Assembly: GCA_910588045.1 (NCBI GenBank)
Contig: CAJUPS010000068.1
Coordinates: forward strand, 1 to 18,128
Direction of reading: 5' to 3'
Length of the DNA: 18,128 nt
From: an uncultured Oscillospiraceae bacterium
GTDB taxonomy: Bacteria; Bacillota; Clostridia; Oscillospirales; Oscillospiraceae
The notes below the pieces were generated by a model. That model worked only from the letters and a program-made list of their open reading frames with translations, made no database searches and had not been told where the DNA came from. The position numbers were made by a program, and so were the translations under genes. Below are positions 6,415 through 14,834 of the stretch, piece after piece. Every line of letters begins with the position of its first letter. Within the stretch, counting starts at the first letter, position 1.

Positions 6415-6828
6415 GTGCGCATTATGGCAATCGACTACGGAGACGCCCACACCGGTGTGGCGCTCTCCGATCTCACCGGCTCCCTGGCCGGGTACACGGA
6501 GGTCATCCACTCCTGGCGGGAGGCGGAGGTCATCCGCCGCATCGGGGAGCTGATCGGGGAATACGGGGTGGAGGAGCTGGTCCTGGGGCATCCTAAGAAC
6601 ATGGACGGGACCCTGGGGCCCCGGGCGGAGAAGGCGGAGGCGTTCTCCCGCGTGCTGGAGGAGACCTTCTCGCTCCCCGTCCGGCTGTGGGACGAGCGGA
6701 GGACCACCATCGACGCCCACAACATCCTGCGCTCCGCCGGGAAGAGCGGGAAGAAGCGGAAGAAGACGGTGGACGCCGTGGCGGCGGCCCTGATCCTGGA
6801 GGGGTATCTGACCTACCGGAAGGCATGA
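6415..6828 (+). CDS. ruvX: Holliday junction resolvase-like RNase H-fold protein (YqgF/RuvX)
   Basis: The YqgF/RuvX family has an RNase H-like nuclease fold. Members are named putative Holliday junction resolvases, and the E. coli protein is implicated in 16S rRNA 5' processing. The 137-residue product has the family length and signatures: MAIDYGDAHTGVALSD (first strand, catalytic Asp), the LVLGHPKNMDGTLG segment, LWDERRTTIDAH, and the C-terminal KKRKKTVDAVAAALILEGYL helix with the final acidic site. GTG 6415 is chosen because AAGGAGG (6402-6408) lies six bases upstream; an ATG at 6424 would also keep the catalytic strand. It is the first gene of a run followed by DUF5693, csaB and murJ. Confidence 0.93.
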   Translation: MRIMAIDYGDAHTGVALSDLTGSLAGYTEVIHSWREAEVIRRIGELIGEYGVEELVLGHPKNMDGTLGPRAEKAEAFSRVLEETFSLPVRLWDERRTTIDAHNILRSAGKSGKKRKKTVDAVAAALILEGYLTYRKA

Positions 6829-6859
6829 CAGCACACTTACCGGAAAGAAAGGACAAGCA

Positions 6860-9052
6860 ATGAAGCAGTATATCAAAAGAAACGGGATCCTTCTGGCCGT
6901 CCTGGCCCTGACGATCCTCGTCAGCATCGCCGTGGTCGCCGGTCGGTGGCAGGTGGAGAACAAAAACAAGCGCTACGACGTGGTGCTCGACTACATCGAG
7001 CTGGAGTGGATGGCCGAGCAGAGCGAGCACGACGTGGAGTGGTGGCTGAAGGAATTTAAGCGCATGGGCATCACGAAGGTGGGCCTCACGGAGGAGAACC
7101 TCACCACGCTGATGGAGGACTCCCCCCTCAATGTCTCCGCCGCGATGATGGAGACGGTGACCCTGGACGCCAACTGGCGGGAGAACTATCCCGCGGACTT
7201 TGTCCAGGCCATCGAGGCGCGGGGCTATGACCGCTTCGACGTCGTGGTGGAGATCACCAACAACTCCGACTTTGACGCCATCCTCTTTCTGGTCCAGGCC
7301 GTGGAGGAGCGCTTCCCCGCGGGCTCCTACTACTGCATGGGCGCCCGCGACGAGGCGTACATCTTCCTGGACGGCACCGCCGCGGACGCGCTGTACGACG
7401 ACGTGGGCAAGTACAACGACACCAAGAACAAGGGGTTTATCGAGCGCACGGAGCTGCTCTCCTCCAAGCTGATGTACGTCTCCCTGGGCCTCATGCCGGA
7501 GAAGGTGGAGCTCATCCAGTCCGCCGGTATGGAGGTGGTGCCCCGCACCCTCTGCTACAACCGGCACAACGATACCCAGTACGCCGAGGCGGTGGTCCGG
7601 GGCTATGAGCAGTACGGCATCACGCCGGACTATATCATCGCCGGAGGCGAGGCCGTCATCGGCTTTGACGACGGTGCGGACTTCGCCACGGAATACCTCC
7701 GGGACAACGGCGTCACCATCGGCCTCATTGAGAACAACACCCAGCGGGAGAACATCATGCAATCCGGCGTGGCGGAAGCGGCCGACGCCACGGACCTCAA
7801 TACCGTGCGGGTGTTCACCATGTGGAATTTTCTTCAGTACCGCTACGGATACTATGGCTATGAGGGCGCGGAGGAGATCACCAACGCCCTCTACCGGGCG
7901 GTGGTGGAGCGCAATATCCGGGTGCTCTACTTCAAGCCCGTCAAGCAGACCGACGACCACCACGTCTATATTACGGACCCGGAGGTCTACCGGGGCATCT
8001 TCGAGAGCCTGGATGACCGCCTGGCCGCCCACGGCATCACCCGGGGCCGCGCCTCGGTCATGGAGAACTATCAGGTGCCCTCCCTGGCGCTGCTGGCGCT
8101 GGGCCTGGGCGCGGGCGTCGGCGGCGCGCTGCTGCCGGATACCTTCCTGCCCATGAAGCGCAAGTGGACCCTGGTCCTGGCGGCTCTGGCAGCGGTGTGC
8201 GTCACGGGGGCATGGCTGGTGCTGCCCAACACCTACCGGCTGCTGGCCAGCTTTGCCAGCGCGGTGGTATTCGCCTGTCTGGCCGCCGCCTTCTTCCTCA
8301 TGGCCGCCAAGCGGACCGGACAGAAGCTGGATGCGAAGGCCGGGCTGCTGACGATCCTCCCCCGGGCCATCGGGATCCTCGCCGGGGCGGTGCTCATCTC
8401 CCTGGCGGGCGCCATGATGACCGCCGCGCCCCTGTCCTCCACCCACTTCATGCTGGAGATGGGGATCTTCCGGGGGGTCAAGCTGGCGCAGCTGCTTCCC
8501 CTGGCCTTCTTCTGCCTGCTGTTTGTATCCTACTACGGACTCTTTGAAAAGGAGCGCAAGGGAAACCATCTCCATCCCGGGGACATTGTGACCGCCCTGA
8601 AATGGGGCATCCCTGTCTGGGCGCTGTTTCTGCTGGCGGTGGTGGGCCTGGCGGGGTACTACTACCTGGCCCGCACGGGACATGAGACCAGCGTCTCCGT
8701 GTCCGACGTGGAGATGATCTTCCGCAACGATTTGGAGTACCTGCTGCTGGCCCGGCCCAGGACCAAGGAATTTCTGGTGGCCTTCCCGGCCATTATGCTG
8801 GCGGTGTACTGCGCCGTGCGGCGCCTGCCCTTCTGGACGGCCCTCTTCGGTCTGGCGGGCACCATCGGCCTGACCAGCGTGTGCAACACCTTCATGCACA
8901 TCCGCACCCCCCTGTACCTGGGCTTCGTCCGCACCGGATACGCCCTGCTGCTGGGCATCCTGGTGGGCATCGTCTTCATCCTGTGCTTTGAGGGGCTTTT
9001 GCGCCTGACCCGTGCGCTGGTCAGAAAATACGCGGGTCAGAAGAAAGAATAG
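6860..9052 (+). CDS. DUF5693 family protein: exported domain plus C-terminal multi-span membrane domain
   Basis: This 730-residue protein matches what I know as DUF5693, a family without assigned function. One N-terminal transmembrane helix (about 9-28) is followed by a soluble region of about 375 residues, predicted to lie outside the membrane, and then by about nine hydrophobic segments from residue 407 to the end. The soluble region alternates short strands and helices (DVVVEI, YVSLGLMP, GMEVVPR, PDYIIAGG, VTIGLIENN, VRVFTM, IRVLYFKPV), suggesting a TIM-barrel-like fold; this is inference. Between the sixth and seventh membrane segments lies the ARPRTKEF motif. It starts 31 bases after ruvX and ends 4 bases before csaB. 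The neighbourhood suggests a role in making or exporting a pyruvylated wall polymer. It could be a polymerase, flippase partner or modifying enzyme. Confidence 0.88.
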   Translation: MKQYIKRNGILLAVLALTILVSIAVVAGRWQVENKNKRYDVVLDYIELEWMAEQSEHDVEWWLKEFKRMGITKVGLTEENLTTLMEDSPLNVSAAMMETVTLDANWRENYPADFVQAIEARGYDRFDVVVEITNNSDFDAILFLVQAVEERFPAGSYYCMGARDEAYIFLDGTAADALYDDVGKYNDTKNKGFIERTELLSSKLMYVSLGLMPEKVELIQSAGMEVVPRTLCYNRHNDTQYAEAVVRGYEQYGITPDYIIAGGEAVIGFDDGADFATEYLRDNGVTIGLIENNTQRENIMQSGVAEAADATDLNTVRVFTMWNFLQYRYGYYGYEGAEEITNALYRAVVERNIRVLYFKPVKQTDDHHVYITDPEVYRGIFESLDDRLAAHGITRGRASVMENYQVPSLALLALGLGAGVGGALLPDTFLPMKRKWTLVLAALAAVCVTGAWLVLPNTYRLLASFASAVVFACLAAAFFLMAAKRTGQKLDAKAGLLTILPRAIGILAGAVLISLAGAMMTAAPLSSTHFMLEMGIFRGVKLAQLLPLAFFCLLFVSYYGLFEKERKGNHLHPGDIVTALKWGIPVWALFLLAVVGLAGYYYLARTGHETSVSVSDVEMIFRNDLEYLLLARPRTKEFLVAFPAIMLAVYCAVRRLPFWTALFGLAGTIGLTSVCNTFMHIRTPLYLGFVRTGYALLLGILVGIVFILCFEGLLRLTRALVRKYAGQKKE

Positions 9053-9056
9053 AGAT

Positions 9057-10160
9057 ATGTATAATATACTGATTTCGGGATATTACGGCTTCAACAATAT
9101 CGGCGACGAGTCCATCCTCCGCACGGTCATCGACAACCTGCGGGAGAAGCTGCCCGACGTGGACATCACCGTTCTCTCCCAGTGCCCCGCGCAGACGGAG
9201 GAGAAGTACGGCGTCCGGGCCGCCCGTCGGATGAACCCCTGGGACATTTTCCGTTCCCTCCGGCGCTGTGACATGCTCCTCTCCGGCGGGGGAAGCCTCC
9301 TCCAGGACGCCACAAGCCGCCGCAGCATCCTCTACTACCTCTGCATCCTCCGGCTGGCGCAGCTGCTGGGGAAGCGGACCTTCATCTACAGCCAGGGCAT
9401 CGGACCCATCTCCGGCAAGTGGAACCGGTGGTACACCGCCCGCGTGCTGCGCCGGGCCGACGGCATCGTGGTCCGGGACGGGAAGAGCCGGGACCTGCTG
9501 CTGGAGCTGGGCGTCCCGGAGGGGCTCATCCACGTCACCGCCGACCCGGTGATCCGGGTCAGGACGCCGGAGAGCGCGCTGGGGCTGCGCATCCTGGAGG
9601 AGGAGAACTGCCCCCGGCGGCCGGACCACCTCACCGTGGGCTGGGCGATCAAGTCCCGAAAGCCCGATACGGCCTTCCTGCGGGAGGCGGAGCGGTGCAT
9701 CCTGTGGCTGCGGGAGACCTACGGCGCGGACTCGGTGCTCATCCCCTTCTTTCACGACGAGGATGTGGGCGTGTGCGAGGCGATGGCAAAGCACCTGGAC
9801 GGCCAGGCGGGGTGCCTGCGGAAGAAGCATCTTTCGGAGGAGACGCTGTCCATCATCGGCTGCATGGACGTACTGGTGGGCGTGCGGCTCCACTCGCTGA
9901 TCTACGCCGCCGTCATGGGGGTTCCCATGATCGGCGTGAGCTATGACCCCAAGGTGGAGTCCTTCCTCTCCTCCATCCAGCGGCCCACGCCCTTTACCGT
10001 GGAGGACTTCACCCTGGAAAAATTCCAAGCCGCCTTCCGGGACACCATGGAGCGCCGGGAGGAGATCCGGGAGACCACCCGGGCCTGCCTGGACCGCCTC
10101 ATTTCCAAGCTGGATCAGAACGAGGAACTTATCAGAGCAATCATGGAGCGAGCAAAGTGA
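9057..10160 (+). CDS. csaB: Polysaccharide pyruvyl transferase CsaB
   Basis: CsaB transfers pyruvate from phosphoenolpyruvate to secondary cell-wall polysaccharide, creating the ketal that SLH-domain surface proteins bind. The 367-residue protein has the family pattern: an N-terminal ILISGYYGFNNIGDESILRT, LLSGGGSLLQDATSRRSILYYL, YSQGIGPISGKWNR, and a C-terminal GT-B-like half with VLVGVRLHSLIYAAVMGVPMIGVSYDPKV. ATG 9057 starts at the conserved N-terminus, 4 bases after the DUF5693 stop; the longer in-frame reading from 9012 lies inside that gene. The ribosome binding site is weak, consistent with coupled translation. Its stop overlaps the next start (GTGA). The presence of csaB implies SLH-anchored S-layer or surface proteins elsewhere in the genome. 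Confidence 0.94.
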   Translation: MYNILISGYYGFNNIGDESILRTVIDNLREKLPDVDITVLSQCPAQTEEKYGVRAARRMNPWDIFRSLRRCDMLLSGGGSLLQDATSRRSILYYLCILRLAQLLGKRTFIYSQGIGPISGKWNRWYTARVLRRADGIVVRDGKSRDLLLELGVPEGLIHVTADPVIRVRTPESALGLRILEEENCPRRPDHLTVGWAIKSRKPDTAFLREAERCILWLRETYGADSVLIPFFHDEDVGVCEAMAKHLDGQAGCLRKKHLSEETLSIIGCMDVLVGVRLHSLIYAAVMGVPMIGVSYDPKVESFLSSIQRPTPFTVEDFTLEKFQAAFRDTMERREEIRETTRACLDRLISKLDQNEELIRAIMERAK

Positions 10161-11671
10161 AAGAAAACAAAACCATTCATGCCATCAGCGTCGTCACGCT
10201 GGTCACCCTGTTTGCCAAGCTGCTGGGCATCGTGAGGGAGTCCCTTCAGGCCAGGGCCTTTGGAACCCTGGCCGCGGCGGACCTCTATTCTACTGCCAAC
10301 AACAGCACCATCTATCTCTTCACCACGGCGGCCTATGCCCTGTGCATCGCCGCCGTGCCCATCCTCACCCCCCGGCTTCGCCGGAACCGGAGGGAGGGCT
10401 ATACCGCCGCCAGCAACCTCATGACCATCTCCGTGCTGCTCAGCGCCATCGTGGCGGCCGTGTGGATCGGGGCCACCTTCGTCCTCCCCGTGGGCTCCCA
10501 GTGGGAGAGGGTGGAGGCGCTACAGCTGGCCGGGTACATGCGGGTCATGATCCTCACCCTGCCGGTGATCGTGCTGACCTACCTGCTGGTGGCCCTGTTC
10601 CAGTCCCTGGAGCACTTCGTTCTCCAGGGGAGCATGTCCATCCCCTACAACCTGGCGCTGATCGTCTTCCTGGCGCTCTTTGCCGGACGGCTGGGCGTGG
10701 GCGGCTATGTGGCCGCGGTGGCCCTGGCGTGGCTCTTACAGCTGGGCATGACCGTCCCCTACGCGCTCAAGGAGCGCTACTGTTACCGCCCTGTCCTAGA
10801 TCTCCGGGCGGACTACGTGAAGACCTTCCTGAAGACCGCCGTGGTGACCGTGCTGACCACGTCCATCTTCCTGTTCTGCTACCTCCAGGATTCGTCCATG
10901 ACGGCGCAGCTCTCCGGCAGTCCTGTCAGTGCCTTCTACTACGCGGATAAGCTGTTTACCCCCCTGACCACCACCCTGGTCTATTCCATCAGCACGGTGC
11001 TTTTCCCCCGGTTCAGCGAGAAATTTTCACAGCAGGACCGGCCCGCGTACCTCCGCTATATCTGGAGTATGCTGCGGGGGACGCTGCTGCTGATTTTGCC
11101 CATGTCCGTGGTACTGGCGGCCTTCGGGACCCCCATTGTCAAGGTCCTCTTCGAGGGGGGCAGCTTCGACGCCTCCTCCACCGCTGCAACCGGCGGCATC
11201 TTCACCATCTATGCGCTGTCCATGGCGGGCTTCTGTGCGCTGGATCTTCTCAGCAAGGCGTACTACTCCATGGAGCAAACCCTGACCCCTCTCCTGGTCA
11301 ACGGCGGCATCCTGCTGTGCAACTGGGGGCTCAACCACCTGCTGGGACCCCGCTGGGGCGGGCCCGGGCTGGCGGCCGCCACGGCGGTCTCCATCACCCT
11401 GGGCGGCGTGGTGATGGCCGTTCTCCTGCTGCGGGGCTCCGGGGAGATTCGGGTTGCGCCGCTGCTGAAAAGCCTGCTGGCCGCCCTGGTCACCGGCGGT
11501 GCGCTCTGGGCCCTGACGGGGCTCGTACTCAATGGTGCAGAGGGTAAGGCGGCCCTGGTGGTCAAGTGCGTGGGCATGGGCGCGGGAGCAGCCGTGCTGT
11601 ACGCCGCCCTGCTGCTGCTCACCCGGCAGGAGGACTTCCGGGAGCTGCTGGGGCGGTACAAAAAGGCATAG
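10157..11671 (+). CDS. murJ: MurJ/MviN-family lipid flippase
   Basis: MurJ-family proteins (MOP exporter superfamily) flip undecaprenyl-linked wall precursors across the membrane; MurJ itself moves lipid II. The 504-residue product is hydrophobic throughout with about 14 predicted helices. It starts with the family motif LVTLFAKLLGIVRESLQARAFG and includes ALFQSLEHF, KTAVVTVLTTSIF and the conserved LFPRFSE region in the second half. GTG 10157 overlaps the csaB stop by four bases (GTGA), indicating translational coupling. Because it is coupled to csaB and DUF5693, it might instead flip a secondary wall polymer or teichuronic-type intermediate. Whether this is the main lipid II flippase cannot be told from the sequence. 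Its 3' end is followed by a strong hairpin. Confidence 0.9.
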   Translation: MKENKTIHAISVVTLVTLFAKLLGIVRESLQARAFGTLAAADLYSTANNSTIYLFTTAAYALCIAAVPILTPRLRRNRREGYTAASNLMTISVLLSAIVAAVWIGATFVLPVGSQWERVEALQLAGYMRVMILTLPVIVLTYLLVALFQSLEHFVLQGSMSIPYNLALIVFLALFAGRLGVGGYVAAVALAWLLQLGMTVPYALKERYCYRPVLDLRADYVKTFLKTAVVTVLTTSIFLFCYLQDSSMTAQLSGSPVSAFYYADKLFTPLTTTLVYSISTVLFPRFSEKFSQQDRPAYLRYIWSMLRGTLLLILPMSVVLAAFGTPIVKVLFEGGSFDASSTAATGGIFTIYALSMAGFCALDLLSKAYYSMEQTLTPLLVNGGILLCNWGLNHLLGPRWGGPGLAAATAVSITLGGVVMAVLLLRGSGEIRVAPLLKSLLAALVTGGALWALTGLVLNGAEGKAALVVKCVGMGAGAAVLYAALLLLTRQEDFRELLGRYKKA

Positions 11672-11679
11672 AGATAATG

Positions 11680-11713
11680 ACATCGGACCGGCTCATAGCC
11701 GGTCCGATGTTTT
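11680..11713 (+). terminator. Intrinsic terminator after murJ
   Basis: A perfect 14-bp stem (11680-11693 with 11697-11710) and a 3-base loop end in TTTT, starting 8 bases after the murJ stop. The U-tract is short but the stem is very stable. Confidence 0.85.
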
Positions 11714-11854
11714 GCGTGTCAAAAAACTAAGCAGGGCTTCTCCCCTTGTGGGGGGGGGAGCTCTATGTTGGGCTCTCCCCACAAACCCGCCAGGGGCCTT
11801 GCCCCTGGACCCCCACCGCCCTTTGAAAAGGGCGGCCCGAAACTTTTGAGAAAA
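11714..11854. repeat. GC-rich palindromic intergenic block
   Basis: No gene is visible. Three hairpin units follow one another: a CTCCCC/GGGGAG unit near 11740-11761, a CAGGGGC-CTT-GCCCCTG unit (about 11792-11808), and a CCGCCCTTT-GA-AAAGGGCGG unit (about 11816-11836). On the minus strand they follow the MFS stop, and the last is followed by T6 (about 11721-11726), so they may together end the bicupin/AraC/MFS transcript. The wording of the units resembles intergenic repeats common in gut Clostridia; I cannot confirm other copies from this window. Confidence 0.5.
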
Positions 11855-13066
11855 TCAGCTCTGTCCGGGGTCCTCCGGAGGAAGCGTTCTGGTGAGATAG
11901 ACGCCCCAGAGCAGCTGCAAAATCAGCGTGATCGTGAATACGCCCGCGCCGGTGATGAAGGCGTTGAGGGGCACCTCCGGGTCGCCGCCCCAGGCGCTGA
12001 TCAATAGGTTGAGGATAATGGGGCTGAGGATGATGCCCATGAAATTGCAGCTCATGGCCATGGAGAAGGTGGGGCCGTACTGCTCCTTGCTACAGATGCG
12101 GCCGATGTAATAGCCCGGGCTGGCGGTGTTGATGCCGAAATATGCACCGGCCAGAGCCGCACCCAGGAATACCATGGCCATATTCTGCGCAAAGATTGTC
12201 ACGAGGGTGGCAATCAGACCAAATCCGGCAGCTACCACGCTGATGTAGAGCCGACTGCGCTTGACCAGCTGCGCGAAGACCAGACCGGCAAGGGCGCCGA
12301 CGACGGTGATGACCGTCATGCACATGCCCACCGTGGTGGCGCTGCCCAGCCCCTTGCCCACCACGTAGAAGGAGAGGTTGAGCGGGAATGCCGTATATCC
12401 GATGCCCATCATCACAATCAGAGCGCATTGAACCCAGCCCTTTGCCGATATGGGGGGCCGATGCGTACCGCCGGTCTCGGTTTTCGGCGTGCGCTGCGGC
12501 TTCTCGTCCTTTGCCAGAAAGAGTTGGACGATGGCGATGACGGGGATGGTGACAAAGTAGACGAAATAGACGTTGACCCAGCCCAGCTCGCAGACCGGAC
12601 CGGCAATCATCAGGAAAAGGGCAGAACCGCCCGTGATGAACGTGGTGTTGAGCCCCAGCATACGCTCGCGCTCCCCACCCTCAAAATTTTCCAGAATCAG
12701 GGAGCCCATCAGAGGCATGAGGAAGCCCTGACCCGAGCCGGAAATAAAGCCGCAGATGTCCAGAAGGAGGATGGAGCTGTGGTTGAGAATCGGAATGAGG
12801 CCCCCAAGGAAGATGGCGGCCAGACCCGCGAGGATCATAGGCTTTTTCCGGAAGCGCGTGGTGAACACGCTCATTAAAAGCGAGATGACAAAAGCGCCGA
12901 TCATACCGGACTGCATGACATACTGTACCGCGATGTTGGATGCGCCCGGAAAAGCGGCGGCAATGTCCGCCAGCATGACCGATGCGATGGTATTGATCTG
13001 GCAGACCAGCGCGGTCACCAGAATGACGAGTTTCAGCGCGCGTTTGCCGCTTGCGGCTTGGCTCAT
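11855..13066 (-). CDS. Major facilitator superfamily transporter
   Basis: This 403-residue membrane protein has about 12 hydrophobic helices in two halves. A charged central cytoplasmic loop lies at about 186-212 (AKDEKPQRTPKTETGG). The loop between helices 2 and 3 has TTRFRKKPMILAG, a variant of MFS motif A, and a GSGQGFLMPLMGSLI segment lies in helix 4. There is no signature that fixes the substrate. ATG 13066 is preceded by AAAGGA and lies 35 bases after the AraC-type gene, so the two are co-transcribed. It probably imports or exports the compound sensed by that regulator or acted on by the bicupin protein; this is inference from location. Confidence 0.88.
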   Translation of the reverse strand: MSQAASGKRALKLVILVTALVCQINTIASVMLADIAAAFPGASNIAVQYVMQSGMIGAFVISLLMSVFTTRFRKKPMILAGLAAIFLGGLIPILNHSSILLLDICGFISGSGQGFLMPLMGSLILENFEGGERERMLGLNTTFITGGSALFLMIAGPVCELGWVNVYFVYFVTIPVIAIVQLFLAKDEKPQRTPKTETGGTHRPPISAKGWVQCALIVMMGIGYTAFPLNLSFYVVGKGLGSATTVGMCMTVITVVGALAGLVFAQLVKRSRLYISVVAAGFGLIATLVTIFAQNMAMVFLGAALAGAYFGINTASPGYYIGRICSKEQYGPTFSMAMSCNFMGIILSPIILNLLISAWGGDPEVPLNAFITGAGVFTITLILQLLWGVYLTRTLPPEDPGQS

Positions 13067-13101
13067 ATCGTATATCCTTTCTTTCTGTCACAGAGTGACG
13101 C

Positions 13102-14700
13102 TCAAATGTCGATGGAGAAATATGCCTCCCGGGGATAGTCCTGGGGCTTCCCCATCGCGCCCTTCCGGCATTCGGTGGGGGACACCCCGGTGAGGGTTTT
13201 GAACATTTTGGAGAACTGCCGGTAGTCGTTGTAGCCCACGGCGGTGGCGATCATGCACACCGGTTCGTCGGTGGACAGGAGGTGGTGTTTCGCCTGCTGC
13301 ATCCGGTACATGATCAGGTAGCGCTTCAGGCTGATACCGGTTTCTTCCCTGAAGCACTGGCTGAGATAGGAGGCGCTCACGTTCAGCCGCCTGCCCAGCT
13401 CCTCCACGGAGAACTGCTCGGAAAAATGCTCCTGGACATACCGCACCGCCTGCCGCACCATCGTGCTGCTGATGCTGTGGAGCTTTGCCTGACGCCGGGC
13501 CAGGGCGTCTACGCAGCTGAGCACCCGCTGGCAGCTCTCCTCGATGCTGCCCAGCTGAGTGGTCAGCAGGAGCCAGGGGCTGTCGATGGAGTCCAGCAGA
13601 AGCCGGACGGAGAGCTCCTCCTTCAGGGATTTCAGGATGGCGTCGCTGGCCAGGTAGTAGAGCTTATAGCTCATGCTCGGCTTGACGATCTCCAGGTAGA
13701 GCTTGCGGATCAAGCCCGGGAGGGCCTCATTGGCGATGTCGAAGCTCAGATAGTGTTGGATCGTGTCGATGGTCTCGTGGATATAGCTGGCGCTGAACCA
13801 CCGCTGATGGTTTTTAATGTAGGTGTTGGAGATGACGGCGGCCTCCTGGCAGAAAAAACGATAGGCACAGGTGCGCTTGAAGTCCTGGTGGGCCAGACAG
13901 ATTTTCGCCGGTTCCGGAATGGGGTCGCTGAGGAAGCAGTGGGCCAGCCTCTGTCCACCGGCCAGGGCCAGAGCCCGGGTCAGGTGCTCCAGCGCGTGGC
14001 TGTTTTCCCGGCTGCTCTTGCGCTGAGGCGCGTTGACGAGGATGTAGGCGAAGGAGATGTCGTGGAATACGATCTCCCCGCCGCAGTGCTCTTGCAGGAT
14101 GCGGGCAAAATCCTCCATCCGCAGGGCGTGAAGGAAATAGTGGATGGATTTGTTGACCGCGTAGTCCGTTAGGGCCACCTTCTCCAGTTCCCAGACGAAC
14201 AGGTAGTGTCCAGAGGCGCGGAGGTCCAGGTGGTATTGCCGCACCGTCTCCTGAAATTCCTCGTTGATGACCCCGTAGAGGAAGGTCTTGGAAGCCTCCC
14301 GGCGCTGTACGCCCTCGACGCTGCGGGGAAACCGCCCGGCCCAGCTCTCGTCCGGCCAGCGCAGGAACATGGGCTGCTCCCGGTCCATGGCGGCATGGAA
14401 AAAGGTCCGCAGGGCGGGAGAGGTCTGGATGCCCTCCGTAAAGAAGCATCGCCCCTTCATCCTGCGCTCGAACAGGAGCAATGGAAGAGGGGCGGGGCAC
14501 TGCTCGCGCAGCATGACCAGGTAGTCCTGTAGTTCCGAGGCCAGCCCTTGGACCATGAGGACAAATGCGTCGGGCTGAAATTTCCGGACGGCCTCCGCTG
14601 ACGGCAGTGCAGTGCTGATCAGCACCGTACGGCCGCACGACTCCGCGGCGCGCTGAAACGGCTCCCGCAGGCTTTCTTCACAGCAGACCTCGATCCTCAT
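13102..14700 (-). CDS. AraC-family regulator with receiver-like N-terminus
   Basis: The last ~100 of 532 residues (about 415-512) form a typical AraC double helix-turn-helix: VRYVQEHFSEQFSVEELGRR, NVSASYLSQCFREETGISLKRYL, then MIATAVGYNDYRQFSKMFKTLTGVSP. The first ~100 residues are spaced like a response-regulator receiver, but the acidic pair is replaced (CCEE at 6-9). Where QPDAFVLM would place the phosphoacceptor aspartate there is Met49, so phosphorylation is unlikely. A long middle region (about 105-410) has no domain I can name and probably senses a ligand. ATG 14700 has AAGGAG upstream. The gene lies between the bicupin and MFS genes on the same strand and is the likely local activator. 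Confidence 0.9.
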   Translation of the reverse strand: MRIEVCCEESLREPFQRAAESCGRTVLISTALPSAEAVRKFQPDAFVLMVQGLASELQDYLVMLREQCPAPLPLLLFERRMKGRCFFTEGIQTSPALRTFFHAAMDREQPMFLRWPDESWAGRFPRSVEGVQRREASKTFLYGVINEEFQETVRQYHLDLRASGHYLFVWELEKVALTDYAVNKSIHYFLHALRMEDFARILQEHCGGEIVFHDISFAYILVNAPQRKSSRENSHALEHLTRALALAGGQRLAHCFLSDPIPEPAKICLAHQDFKRTCAYRFFCQEAAVISNTYIKNHQRWFSASYIHETIDTIQHYLSFDIANEALPGLIRKLYLEIVKPSMSYKLYYLASDAILKSLKEELSVRLLLDSIDSPWLLLTTQLGSIEESCQRVLSCVDALARRQAKLHSISSTMVRQAVRYVQEHFSEQFSVEELGRRLNVSASYLSQCFREETGISLKRYLIMYRMQQAKHHLLSTDEPVCMIATAVGYNDYRQFSKMFKTLTGVSPTECRKGAMGKPQDYPREAYFSIDI

Positions 14701-14730
14701 AGGCAGTACAGCTCCTTTTTGCAGTTTGTC

Positions 14731-14786
14731 CGGAACGGGCCAGGCTGGAGCGCATGGACTGCCCGCGCTCCAGCCTGGTCATTCCG
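14731..14786. promoter_or_regulatory. Large inverted repeat in the leader of the AraC-type gene
   Basis: Arms CCAGGCTGGAGCGC (14740-14753) and GCGCTCCAGCCTGG (14765-14778) match perfectly over 14 bp. After a short mismatch, CGGAA (14731-14735) and TTCCG (14782-14786) extend the pairing. No U-tract follows in either direction, so it is not a standard terminator. It lies between the predicted promoter and the start codon of the regulator gene and may be an operator or an mRNA leader structure. Confidence 0.7.
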
Positions 14787-14798
14787 CCCGACAGGGAT

Positions 14799-14826
14799 AT
14801 TTTAACCGAACGGCTGGAAAATGCAA
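14799..14826 (-). promoter_or_regulatory. Possible promoter of the AraC-type gene
   Basis: On the minus strand TAAAAT (14799-14804) is 16 bases from TTGCAT (14821-14826). The match is moderate. It would give the regulator and MFS genes their own transcript, independent of the bicupin gene. Confidence 0.4.
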
Positions 14827-14834
14827 CCGCTGTG

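Noticed and set aside
6593..8899. 768-codon minus-strand open frame opposite DUF5693
   Set aside because: Its composition is low-complexity (Gly, His, Gln, Arg), it has no recognisable domain, and the plus-strand frame has clear membrane and family features.
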